Below are positions 37,342 to 45,242 of a stretch of DNA of 64,000 nt, piece by piece. Below the pieces are notes generated by a model. That model saw only the letters and a program-made list of their open reading frames with translations, did no database searches and was not told the DNA's origin. The stretch comes from Cloacibacterium sp047601505. Lineage in GTDB: Bacteria > Bacteroidota > Bacteroidia > Flavobacteriales > Weeksellaceae. The DNA lies in contig NZ_JASGJD010000001.1 of the NCBI RefSeq assembly GCF_047601505.1, positions 2,356,001-2,420,000 on the forward strand, written 5' to 3'. Each line of letters opens with the position of its first letter. The stretch's first letter is position 1. A program made the translations under genes and the position numbers.

Positions 37342-37941
37342 ATGGTTTGGTTAAAATTTTATTTGCCGGTGTATTTGGTGTTGTATATTATGGTAGCTTT
37401 TGTGCTACCATAATACCGAACCTACAAGCAAACGGGCATCAATCCCATAACTTTTGGCAAAACAGATATTGCACACGACTATATCGGTTTTGTGATGAAA
37501 GTATTGATAGCATTGCTTTTCGTTGCGGTATTCATCTATTCGTTCAGCGATAAAATGTATCAATATTTAGTACCGATTTCTTATTTAATGAAAGACGTGT
37601 TTTTAATCATTGCATTAATACTGATACACCTTTCATTACTATGGATTTCAGTAGCGCAATATCAAATGAGTAACAGTTGGCGTGTCGGTATTGATGAAAA
37701 TAACAAAACCGAATTAATCACAAAAGGATTATTCTCTTACAGCCGGAACCCGATTTTTTTGGGAATGATAATCAGTGTTGCAGGAATATTTTTTATACTA
37801 CCCAATACACTTACATTTTTCCTGATGCTTACTACCTATATCGTTATTCAAATTCAGATAAGACTGGAAGAAGAGTTTTTGGAAAAACAACACGGAGAAC
37901 AATATTTAATTTATAAAAAAACAACTAAAAGACTACTCTAA
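37342..37941 (+). pseudogene. Isoprenylcysteine-methyltransferase-like membrane protein, in-frame stop
   Basis: Reading from ATG at 37342 gives MVWLKFYLPVYLVLYIMVAF then a TAA at 37411-37413, and the same frame continues YRTYKQTGINPITFGKTDIA ... to 37941 (199 codons). The second part has three to four membrane helices and the SAM-binding signature GLFSYSRNPIFLGM plus RLEEEFLEKQHGEQYLIYKK, typical of the ICMT/PEMT-like family found in czc operons. A restart at 37492 would give 149 residues without the first helix. Position between czcB and the ATPase suggests it was part of that operon. Confidence 0.8.
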
Positions 37942-39980
37942 TGGAACACAAACATAAATACGATGCACAAGGCAAACAGCTTTGCTGCACACCACAGGAA
38001 GAAAAAATATATACCGATGCTAATGCTAAAAAATTATTAGAAAAGCATCACAACAATGACGGTCACAACCACGAACACAGCGATGATGACGGTCACAACC
38101 ACGGAAGTACCGACAAATCTACCTTTCAAATGTTTTTACCTGCCATTATCAGTTTTGTTTTACTGATGATTGCTATTGCTTTTGATAATTGGCTACCGCA
38201 ATCCTGGTTTACAGGTTGGGTAAGAATTATTTGGTATGCAATAGCCTATTTACCTGTTGGATTTCCTGTAATTAAAGAAGCATTTGAGAGCATCCGCAAA
38301 AGCGATGTATTTTCAGAGTTTTTATTGATGAGCATTGCCACTATCGGAGCTTTCGCCATTGGCGAATACCCTGAGGGTGTTGCTGTAATGTTGTTTTATG
38401 CCGTTGGCGAAGTATTCCAGACTTTGGCAGTAACAAGAGCTAAAGCAAATATTAAAACGTTGCTCGATCAAAGACCAGATGAAGTAACTATTTTAGAAAA
38501 TAATCAAGCTAAGACCATAAAAGCAGAAACCGCAAGTATTGGCAATATAATTCAATTAAAACCCGGAGAAAAATTAGGACTAGATGGAGAATTATTATCC
38601 GAAACCGCTTCATTCAATACAGCAGCACTAACAGGAGAAAGTAAGCCCGACACCAAAACCAAAGGTGAAACCGTATTGGCGGGAATGATAAATTTAACGA
38701 CCGTTGCACAGGTAAAAGTAACGACTGCTTATACTGATAGCAAACTTTCTAAAATTTTGGAATTGGTACAAAATGCCACTGCACAAAAAGCACCAACAGA
38801 ATTATTCATTCGAAAATTCGCAAAAATATACACACCGATTGTTGTATTGTTGGCAGTGCTAATTACCATAATTCCTTATTTTTTTGTGAGCGATTATGTA
38901 TTTAGTCAGTGGTTGTACAGAGCATTGGTGTTTTTGGTTATTTCTTGTCCTTGTGCTTTGGTTATCAGTATTCCTTTGGGTTATTTTGGTGGAATTGGAG
39001 CAGCTTCCAAAAATGGAATTTTGTTTAAAGGAAGCAACTTTTTAGATGCAATTGCTAATATCCAAAATCTAGTAATGGATAAAACAGGTACAATGACCGA
39101 AGGCGTTTTTAAAGTGCAGGAAGTAGTTTTTGACAATGATTTTAATCAAGCTGAAATTTTACAAATGGTAAATGCATTAGAAAGCCACAGTACACACCCT
39201 GTTGCAACTGCCATTCACGAATATGTTGGAAAAATAAACAACGAAATCAAACTAGAGAATACAGAAGAAATCGCAGGACACGGGTTGAGAGCTATTATAA
39301 ATGGCAAAGAATTATTGGTAGGAAATTTTAAACTGATGAATAAATTCTCTATCCCTTACGGCATTGACCCCAATAGCATTGTTTACACAGTAATCGCAGT
39401 GGCTTATGATAAAAAGTTTGTCGGCTATATCACGATTGCCGACAGTATTAAAGAAGATGCACAGCTAACCATTGATAAACTCAAAGAATTAGGTGTAAAA
39501 ACCACAATGTTAAGTGGAGATAAAACCACTGTTGTAAAATTTGTTGCAGAAAAATTGAACATTAATAATGCATTTGGCGATTTATTACCCGAAGATAAAG
39601 TAAATAAAGTAAAAGAAATCAAAACCAAAAATGAAACAGTTGCCTTTGTCGGTGATGGCGTGAATGATGCACCCGTTGTGGCATTAAGTGATGTTGGTAT
39701 TGCTATGGGCGGTTTAGGAAGCGATGCCACCATCGAAACGGCGGATGTAGTGATACAAGACGACAGACCGAGTAAAATACCTATGGCAATTAATATTGGA
39801 AAACAAACTAAAAAAATAGTTTGGCAAAACATAGCTTTAGCATTCGGAGTAAAAGCTATTGTACTAGTTTTAGGAGCTGGGGGCTTAGCGACTATGTGGG
39901 AAGCTGTTTTTGCCGATGTTGGGGTTGCCTTATTGGCTATACTAAACGCAGTAAGAATACAACGGATGAAATTTTATTAA
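37941..39980 (+). CDS. Zn/Cd/Co-translocating P1B-type ATPase (ZntA/CadA-like)
   Basis: 679 residues. His-rich N-terminus (KHKYDAQGKQLCC; two GHNHEHSDDDGHNHG-like runs), then the P1B core: SCPCALVISIPLGYFGG (CPC ~336), DKTGTMTEG (Asp ~380), SHSTHPVATAI (HP motif) and GDGVNDAPVVALSDVGIAMG. CPC with the D-containing last helices of this subgroup suits Zn2+/Cd2+. It exports metal from cytoplasm to periplasm, where the CzcABC pump takes over. The ATG overlaps the preceding stop by one base. Confidence 0.93.
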   Translation: MEHKHKYDAQGKQLCCTPQEEKIYTDANAKKLLEKHHNNDGHNHEHSDDDGHNHGSTDKSTFQMFLPAIISFVLLMIAIAFDNWLPQSWFTGWVRIIWYAIAYLPVGFPVIKEAFESIRKSDVFSEFLLMSIATIGAFAIGEYPEGVAVMLFYAVGEVFQTLAVTRAKANIKTLLDQRPDEVTILENNQAKTIKAETASIGNIIQLKPGEKLGLDGELLSETASFNTAALTGESKPDTKTKGETVLAGMINLTTVAQVKVTTAYTDSKLSKILELVQNATAQKAPTELFIRKFAKIYTPIVVLLAVLITIIPYFFVSDYVFSQWLYRALVFLVISCPCALVISIPLGYFGGIGAASKNGILFKGSNFLDAIANIQNLVMDKTGTMTEGVFKVQEVVFDNDFNQAEILQMVNALESHSTHPVATAIHEYVGKINNEIKLENTEEIAGHGLRAIINGKELLVGNFKLMNKFSIPYGIDPNSIVYTVIAVAYDKKFVGYITIADSIKEDAQLTIDKLKELGVKTTMLSGDKTTVVKFVAEKLNINNAFGDLLPEDKVNKVKEIKTKNETVAFVGDGVNDAPVVALSDVGIAMGGLGSDATIETADVVIQDDRPSKIPMAINIGKQTKKIVWQNIALAFGVKAIVLVLGAGGLATMWEAVFADVGVALLAILNAVRIQRMKFY

Positions 39981-40112
39981 CAGTTATAAATTTTATTTAA
40001 TCACTGCAGAATATGATATTTCAAAAGTATGTATGTTTTAAATTGATTGATTTAGACTGTACCACGATAAAATCTGTATTACAGTGATTGCTTTTCTCCG
40101 CTATGTTAAACC

Positions 40113-40150
40113 AACAATGAATTTTAGGAATAATCCTAAAATTCATTGTT
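40113..40150. repeat. Perfect 17-bp inverted repeat upstream of rteC
   Basis: Arms 40113-40129 and 40134-40150 are perfect complements (AACAATGAATTTTAGGA and its reverse complement) around ATAA. It stands between the ATPase gene end and rteC, 56 bp from the latter. No long T-run follows, so terminator, attenuator and protein-binding site are all possible. Confidence 0.75.
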
Positions 40151-40205
40151 TAATATTTTGTTGCGAATGTTTTTCTTCGTTAGCAACGATAAAAAGCCCT
40201 AATGT

Positions 40206-41030
40206 ATGGATAAATTTTACAAGAAAACGCTTTATGAGTTGGAATTGGCAATCAACGAACTGGAGATTGAAACTGATTGCCCTATTCAAAGAATTGAAGC
40301 CGTGATAGTCATTATTGTTAGTTCTCTATCCAAACTAAAGCAATTTGTCCTAAAGAGGGATTTTATAAATATTGATGAGGAAATTCGTTTTTTTAAACAT
40401 CAAAAGCCAGTTATTGTTTCGAAACTCATTTATTATAACGCCATTTATAAAATAGAAACAAAGAAACCTTACGGAGCAAAGCCAATTAGAAAATACCTTA
40501 ATGAGGAGTTGAATAAACTTAAAAGGTTCTTTGATAACAATCTCGAATTTTATAAATACTACCGAACCAACAATTCCTTTATAGACGAGAAGTTGTTTGT
40601 AAGGGGTAAGTGTGATATAAGACTATGGTTAGACACTTTTTATTTTGAGGCAGACCATCGCTTTTCTACTTCGCACGATTATAAGGTTGCCAAGATAATT
40701 GCTAATGACCTGATACAGGTATATTTGGAAGACAGGTTAAATAACATCAACGTTAAAAAGGTTTCAGATAATTCGTTGATATGGACAGCAAGCAAAACTG
40801 CACTCACGGAACTCATTTATGCACTGTACTCCCACGGTGCATTTAACAATGGGAATACAGAAATAAAATTGATAGCCAAAACGTTTGAAGATGCCTTCAA
40901 TATAGAGTTAGGCGACTTTTACCATACGTTTATGGAACTTAAAGCCCGCAAAATAAACCGAACGAAATTCCTCGACAGGCTGTGTGAAGCACTGATAAAG
41001 AAAATGGACGAACAAGATGAAAAACAGTAA
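40206..41030 (+). CDS. rteC: RteC family protein (full length)
   Basis: 274 residues: MDKFYKKTLYELELAINELE, YNAIYKIETKKPYG, LWLDTFYFEADHRFSTSHDY, and a C-terminal winged-helix-like region (ELIYALYSHGAFNNGNTEIK). RteC is the tetracycline-regulon activator of excision genes in CTnDOT-type elements. Its presence shows that this part came from a conjugative element of that broad class. A second copy, truncated after ~235 residues, is at 54697-55404. The copy here looks intact. Confidence 0.9.
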   Translation: MDKFYKKTLYELELAINELEIETDCPIQRIEAVIVIIVSSLSKLKQFVLKRDFINIDEEIRFFKHQKPVIVSKLIYYNAIYKIETKKPYGAKPIRKYLNEELNKLKRFFDNNLEFYKYYRTNNSFIDEKLFVRGKCDIRLWLDTFYFEADHRFSTSHDYKVAKIIANDLIQVYLEDRLNNINVKKVSDNSLIWTASKTALTELIYALYSHGAFNNGNTEIKLIAKTFEDAFNIELGDFYHTFMELKARKINRTKFLDRLCEALIKKMDEQDEKQ

Positions 41031-41092
41031 GTATATATGTACACAGGCTTTATTCCTCTTGGCAAGAAGTCAGAGTAATTAAACTTAAATTG

Positions 41093-41100
41093 TAAATTTG
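41093..41100 (+). promoter_or_regulatory. -7 box of the AraC-type regulator gene
   Basis: TAAATTTG matches TAnnTTTG and would start a transcript with a ~40-nt leader before ATG 41146. No clear -33 box. Confidence 0.5.
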
Positions 41101-41145
41101 TTTATTGCTTATGTATTAAATACTAAACGTAGTCAGTAAATAAAT

Positions 41146-41709
41146 ATGAATACAATCTTTATTAAAAATATGGTTTGCGACCGTTGCATTATGGTGGTAC
41201 AAAACGAATTGGAAAAACTGGGATTAGATGCTAAAAATATAAAACTGGGCGAAGTTATTCTTTCCAAAGAAATAACATCTCTGGAAAAAGAGAATTTGTC
41301 CAAAACTTTAGAGCCATTAGGATTTGAAGTAATTGACGATAAAAAAGGCAGGATAATAGAAAAGATAAAGAACATTATCATTGACCTGGTACACCATCAG
41401 GATAGTGATGTAAAAACCAACCTTTCCGATGTATTGAGTGACAAATTGCATCACGATTACAATTACCTGTCCAATCTGTTTTCAGAGGTAGAGGGTAAAA
41501 CCATTGAAAAATACTTTATCGCCCAAAAGGTGGAGAAAGTCAAAGAATTGTTGGTGTATGATGAGTTGTCATTAAGTGAGATTGCGAACCGCCTAAATTA
41601 TTCGAGCGTGGCATATTTGAGTAACCAGTTTAAAAAAGTTACCGGGCTAACACCAAGCCATTTCAAACAGATTAAAGAGGATAAAAGAAAACCGTTGGAT
41701 AAAGTGTAA
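41146..41709 (+). CDS. HMA-AraC copper-responsive transcriptional activator
   Basis: 187 residues in two parts. The N-terminus is HMA-like (MVCDRCIMVVQNELEKLGL), keeping the CxxC Cu(I)-binding motif. Residues ~100-180 are an AraC-type double HTH (YLSNLFSEVEGKTIEKYFIA ... LSEIANRLNYSSVAYLSNQF ... GLTPSHFKQ). A copper-binding domain fused to an AraC DNA-binding domain immediately upstream of copA suggests direct copper sensing. A 40-bp element repeated before copA and copZ is its probable target. Family and fusion seen; target inferred. Confidence 0.88.
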   Translation: MNTIFIKNMVCDRCIMVVQNELEKLGLDAKNIKLGEVILSKEITSLEKENLSKTLEPLGFEVIDDKKGRIIEKIKNIIIDLVHHQDSDVKTNLSDVLSDKLHHDYNYLSNLFSEVEGKTIEKYFIAQKVEKVKELLVYDELSLSEIANRLNYSSVAYLSNQFKKVTGLTPSHFKQIKEDKRKPLDKV

Positions 41710-41773
41710 GTAAATCTTACAAATCAAATCCAAAATTTCACAACAGTACCCATAAATATAATAGCCAATTTTG
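41710..41773 (+). promoter_or_regulatory. copA promoter with 40-bp activator element
   Basis: 41710-41749 matches 44214-44253 at 33 of 40 positions (shared blocks GTAAATCT, ACAAATCAAA, CACAACA, TAC). In both cases the TTTG of the -7 box starts 21 nt after the element's last base. No -33 box is seen, which fits activator dependence. Confidence 0.7.
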
Positions 41774-41797
41774 TATTGTAAATTAAAGCAGGCAAAT

Positions 41798-44209
41798 ATG
41801 GCGACAAACAGAGAAAATATATACATTCCATTGGAGGATGTAGAAAGCGAACACTGTGCATTAATCGTTGAAAAGGGATTGGCACAGGTAAAAGGCGTAG
41901 AAACCCATAAAGTAGAGCTGAACAACCGAAGGGCAGCGATTACAGTAGATAGCAATGAAACCGTAGGCGAGGCTGTTAAGGCAATTAAAGATTTAGGTTA
42001 CGGAGTTCCTACGGTTAAAAGTGCTTTTCCGGTATTGGGCATGACCTGTGCATCCTGTGCGGGCAGTGCCGAAAGCATTGTGAAATACCAACCGGGAGTA
42101 GTTAATGCTTCCGTGAACTTTGCAACGGGCAATCTTACCGTGGAATATCTGCCCAATATGACCGATGCCTCCACCCTGCAAAAAGCGGTTCAGGGAGTAG
42201 GTTACGACCTATTGATTGAAGACGAAACCAAGCAGCAGGAAACGCTCGAAGCCATCCACGAAAAGAAATTCCGAACCTTGAAAAACAAGACCATTTGGGC
42301 AATTATCCTTTCCCTGCCCGTGGTAATCATAGGAATGTTCTTTATGGATATGCCCTATGCAGACCCGATAATGTGGCTCTTTTCCACGCCCGTTGTAATA
42401 TGGTTGGGCAGGGATTTTTTTGTAAACGCTTGGAAGCAGGCAAAGCACCGTTCCGCCAATATGGATACGCTGGTGGCATTGAGTACAGGTATTGCCTACC
42501 TGTTCAGTGTTTTCAATATGCTGTTTGCCGACTTTTGGCATCAACGGGGACTGCATGCTCACGTATATTTTGAAGCGGCTACCGTTATTATCGCATTCAT
42601 CCTCTTGGGAAAACTGCTGGAAGAAAGAGCCAAAGGCAACACCTCTTCAGCCATTAAGAAGCTGATGGGCTTGCAGCCAAAAACGGTCATCGTGGTACAG
42701 GCGGACGGAACGGAAAAGCAGACCGCTATCGAAGACGTAAGCGCAGGCGATGTGATACTCGTAAAGCCCGGTGAAAAGATTGCGGTAGACGGCATGGTCA
42801 TATCGGGCAATTCGTATGTGGACGAAAGCATGTTAAGCGGTGAGCCTGTACCTGTATTGAAAAAAGAAAAAGAAAAAGTATTTGCAGGAACGATTAACCA
42901 AAAAGGCAGCTTTCGGTTCAGGGCGGTAAAAGTGGGCAAAGAAACCATGCTTGCCCACATCATCAAAAGGGTGCAGGATGCACAGGGAAGCAAAGCACCC
43001 GTACAGAAACTGGTCGATAGGATTGCGGGCATCTTTGTTCCCACAGTGATAGGTATTGCCATCCTGACATTTACGCTATGGTTGATTTTGGGAGGCGAAA
43101 ACGGGGTTGTTCAAGGTCTGTTGGCAGCCGTTACGGTATTGGTCATTGCCTGCCCCTGTGCTTTAGGCTTAGCGACACCCACCGCTATTATGGTAGGCGT
43201 TGGTAAAGGTGCTGAAAATGGCATTTTGATAAAAGATGCAGAAAGTTTGGAACTGGCCAAAAAAGTAAATGCCATCGTTTTGGACAAAACCGGAACCATC
43301 ACCGAGGGAAGACCACAGGTAACGGGCATTAAATGGCTGAACAATGAGGACACTGCAAAAGAAATCCTTTTGAGCATCGAAAAGCAATCCGAGCATCCAT
43401 TGGCAGAAGCCGTAGTGAAGCATCTTGACGATGTAGCGACCACCTCTTTATCCATGTTCGACAGCATTACGGGCAAAGGCGCAAAAGCAGACCATGACAA
43501 CGAAACCTATTATGTAGGCAACAAAAAGCTATTGGCAGAAAACAACATTGCCATTGCCGGCGAATTACAAGACCAGGCCGAAGAATGGGGCAAACAGTCT
43601 AAAACCGTTATCTGGTTTGCAAACAGCAAAAAGGCTCTTGCTGTAATCGCTATCGCCGATAAGATTAAGGAAACATCGGTGCAGGCTATCCGGGAAATGC
43701 AGGAAATGGGCATTGACCTGTATATGCTGACCGGAGATAATGAAGCTACCGCTAAAGCCATTGCGGAGCAGACAGGCATCAAGCATTACAAAGCCGAAGT
43801 TTTGCCACAGCATAAAGCCGACTTTGTGAAAGAACTGCAAAGTAAAGGAAAGGTAGTGGCAATGGTGGGCGATGGTATCAACGACAGCACCGCATTGGCA
43901 ACAGCCGATGTAAGTATCGCAATGGGCAAAGGCAGCGACATCGCAATGGACGTAGCCAAGATGACCATCATTTCGTCCGACCTGACCAAGATACCACAGG
44001 CAATACGCTTGTCCAAACAGACCGTAGCCACCATCAAGCAAAACCTGTTCTGGGCGTTTATCTACAACGTAATCGGCATTCCGGTAGCGGCAGGCATCCT
44101 TTACCCTGTTAACGGCTTCCTGCTCAACCCGATGATTGCGGGTGCGGCAATGGCATTGAGCAGCGTGAGCGTGGTCAGTAACAGCCTGCGGTTGAAGTGG
44201 AAGAAATAA
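41798..44209 (+). CDS. copA: Cu(I)-translocating P1B-type ATPase CopA
   Basis: 803 residues from ATG 41798, chosen over an upstream TTG at 41771 because GCAGG precedes it and the leader lies between. Two N-terminal HMA domains: the first degenerate (ESEHCALIVEKGL, no CxxC), the second intact (GMTCASCAGSAE). Core motifs: ACPCALGLATPTA (CPC 452-454), DKTGTITEG (Asp 496), SEHPLAEAV and GDGINDSTALATADVSIAMG. It exports Cu(I) from the cytoplasm. Note STA in GDGINDSTAL where most CopAs have APAL. Base composition is more GC-rich than the left part of the window. Confidence 0.95.
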   Translation: MATNRENIYIPLEDVESEHCALIVEKGLAQVKGVETHKVELNNRRAAITVDSNETVGEAVKAIKDLGYGVPTVKSAFPVLGMTCASCAGSAESIVKYQPGVVNASVNFATGNLTVEYLPNMTDASTLQKAVQGVGYDLLIEDETKQQETLEAIHEKKFRTLKNKTIWAIILSLPVVIIGMFFMDMPYADPIMWLFSTPVVIWLGRDFFVNAWKQAKHRSANMDTLVALSTGIAYLFSVFNMLFADFWHQRGLHAHVYFEAATVIIAFILLGKLLEERAKGNTSSAIKKLMGLQPKTVIVVQADGTEKQTAIEDVSAGDVILVKPGEKIAVDGMVISGNSYVDESMLSGEPVPVLKKEKEKVFAGTINQKGSFRFRAVKVGKETMLAHIIKRVQDAQGSKAPVQKLVDRIAGIFVPTVIGIAILTFTLWLILGGENGVVQGLLAAVTVLVIACPCALGLATPTAIMVGVGKGAENGILIKDAESLELAKKVNAIVLDKTGTITEGRPQVTGIKWLNNEDTAKEILLSIEKQSEHPLAEAVVKHLDDVATTSLSMFDSITGKGAKADHDNETYYVGNKKLLAENNIAIAGELQDQAEEWGKQSKTVIWFANSKKALAVIAIADKIKETSVQAIREMQEMGIDLYMLTGDNEATAKAIAEQTGIKHYKAEVLPQHKADFVKELQSKGKVVAMVGDGINDSTALATADVSIAMGKGSDIAMDVAKMTIISSDLTKIPQAIRLSKQTVATIKQNLFWAFIYNVIGIPVAAGILYPVNGFLLNPMIAGAAMALSSVSVVSNSLRLKWKK

Positions 44210-44213
44210 AACA

Positions 44214-44277
44214 GTAAATCTCACAAATCAAACAAGAAATTACACAACAATACTGAACTGAATAGTACGGAAATTTG
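44214..44277 (+). promoter_or_regulatory. copZ promoter with second 40-bp activator element
   Basis: Second copy of the element before copA (44214-44253), with the same 21-nt step to the TTTG at 44274-44277. The gene start is at 44309. Confidence 0.7.
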
Positions 44278-44308
44278 CATTATCAGATAACTCTAAAATT
44301 TATTAACA

Positions 44309-44530
44309 ATGGAAAATAAACAATTTCAATTCAAGACGAACATCAATTGCGGAGGTTGTATCGCATCTGTAAAACCGCACTTGGACAAGGCAGAGGGTAT
44401 CTGCCATTGGGAAGTGGACACTGCCAACAAGGACAAGGTACTTACAGTGAAGTCCGAGGGCATTACCGAGCAGGAAGTAATATCGACCGTGCAAAAGGCA
44501 GGCTTCAAAATTGAACCTTTGGACGCCTAA
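44309..44530 (+). CDS. CopZ-like copper chaperone (HMA domain)
   Basis: 73 residues forming a single HMA fold: FKTNINCGGCIASVKPHLDK with the metal-binding CGGC, and a typical end (EQEVISTVQKAGFKIEPLD). No signal peptide, so cytoplasmic; it should deliver Cu(I) to CopA or to the HMA-AraC sensor. Own promoter with the copA-type element, and a strong terminator 16 bp downstream, so it is a single-gene unit. Confidence 0.9.
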   Translation: MENKQFQFKTNINCGGCIASVKPHLDKAEGICHWEVDTANKDKVLTVKSEGITEQEVISTVQKAGFKIEPLDA

Positions 44531-44545
44531 GCCAACAACTTTTTG

Positions 44546-44604
44546 AAATGCCCTTTTTCCGACCGAATTTTCTATGAGGTTGGGTTGCTGAAAAAGGGCA
44601 TTTT
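44546..44604 (+). terminator. Terminator of copZ
   Basis: AAATGCCCTTTTT (44546-44558) and AAAAAGGGCATTT (44591-44603) form a perfect 13-bp stem around a 32-nt loop, followed by TTTATC. The long loop is unusual. Confidence 0.7.
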
Positions 44605-44705
44605 ATCAATTCTGAAAAAAGGCGATAGGTTATTGCGTATATGGCATTTTTTTGTCCATATAGCAAAAAAAAACGTAAAACGATATAAAAAACCAATCTA
44701 ATTTG

Positions 44706-44713
44706 TAACTTTG
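44706..44713 (+). promoter_or_regulatory. -7 box directly before the Cys-rich gene
   Basis: TAACTTTG followed after 5 nt by the TTG start at 44719: predicted leaderless mRNA with a TTG start. Confidence 0.55.
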
Positions 44714-44718
44714 TTGCG

Positions 44719-45105
44719 TTGAAAAATTATAGAATACATATAGGCATTTTGACATTGTTCTGTTTGGTTTTCTTTATGATGCCAAGTCAGAGCTATGCCT
44801 GTTCCAAAAATTCAACAAAGACCGAGCAGTCTTTCTGCTCAAAGGAGAAATCCAAAAAATCAGAACATAAAAAAGGTTGCAAGGGCAAATCCTGTAAAAA
44901 ATGCAAAAGTGACAAATGCGGGGGCGGCTGTTCACACAGCTCTTGCAGGTGCGGTGCTTCAACCACTTCCCTAAATGTCCCAACCATAATCGAATTAAAG
45001 GCAAAAAATCACTTAGCAGCAGCTAAAAAGCAAAAATTCGGTTTCAAAGAAGCCTACTATTCTTCGGACTTTTTCTCCATTTGGCTACCGCCTAAAATAA
45101 GCTAA
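44719..45105 (+). CDS. Cys/Lys-rich secreted protein with C-terminal IWxPPK motif
   Basis: 128 residues from a TTG at 44719. Signal peptide (IHIGILTLFCLVFFMMPSQS), a Cys/Lys-rich core (KGCKGKSCKKCKSDKCGGGC, SHSSCRCG; about 12 Cys) and the end FFSIWLPPKIS. Paralogue of 24649-25050 on the other strand. It heads the right copper cluster (HMA-DUF3347, small protein, CopB). Probably a periplasmic Cu/Ag sponge; no published function known to me. The same post-stop hairpin as its paralogue follows it. Confidence 0.75.
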   Translation: MKNYRIHIGILTLFCLVFFMMPSQSYACSKNSTKTEQSFCSKEKSKKSEHKKGCKGKSCKKCKSDKCGGGCSHSSCRCGASTTSLNVPTIIELKAKNHLAAAKKQKFGFKEAYYSSDFFSIWLPPKIS

Positions 45106-45107
45106 AA

Positions 45108-45127
45108 CTATGGCCTGATAGCCATAG
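45108..45127 (+). terminator. Hairpin just after the right Cys-rich gene
   Basis: CTATGGC-CTGATA-GCCATAG, a perfect 7-bp stem 3 nt past the stop, nearly identical to that after the left paralogue. No T-run, so perhaps a processing or stability hairpin within the operon. Confidence 0.5.
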
Positions 45128-45242
45128 GTATGTCCTGTCAGAAGCTGTTCCGGCTTTTGCAAATCCCCTATTTGTATCATTTATTTAAAATTTAAAACAG
45201 AAATGGGTTTATCAATCCCCCGTTTCTCAAAATGTAATTATT

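Noticed and set aside
37347..37553. 68-codon plus-strand frame before the methyltransferase
   Set aside because: Overlaps the true frame (37342-37941) in another phase; protein-like homology is only in the latter.
43565..44224. 219-codon minus-strand frame inside copA
   Set aside because: Mirror frame of a GC-richer real gene; no start context and no recognisable domain.
45200..45226. Riboswitch-like hairpin before the HMA-DUF3347 gene
   Set aside because: An 8-bp stem with a wobble and a small loop, not present before the decayed paralogue; too little for a regulatory call.
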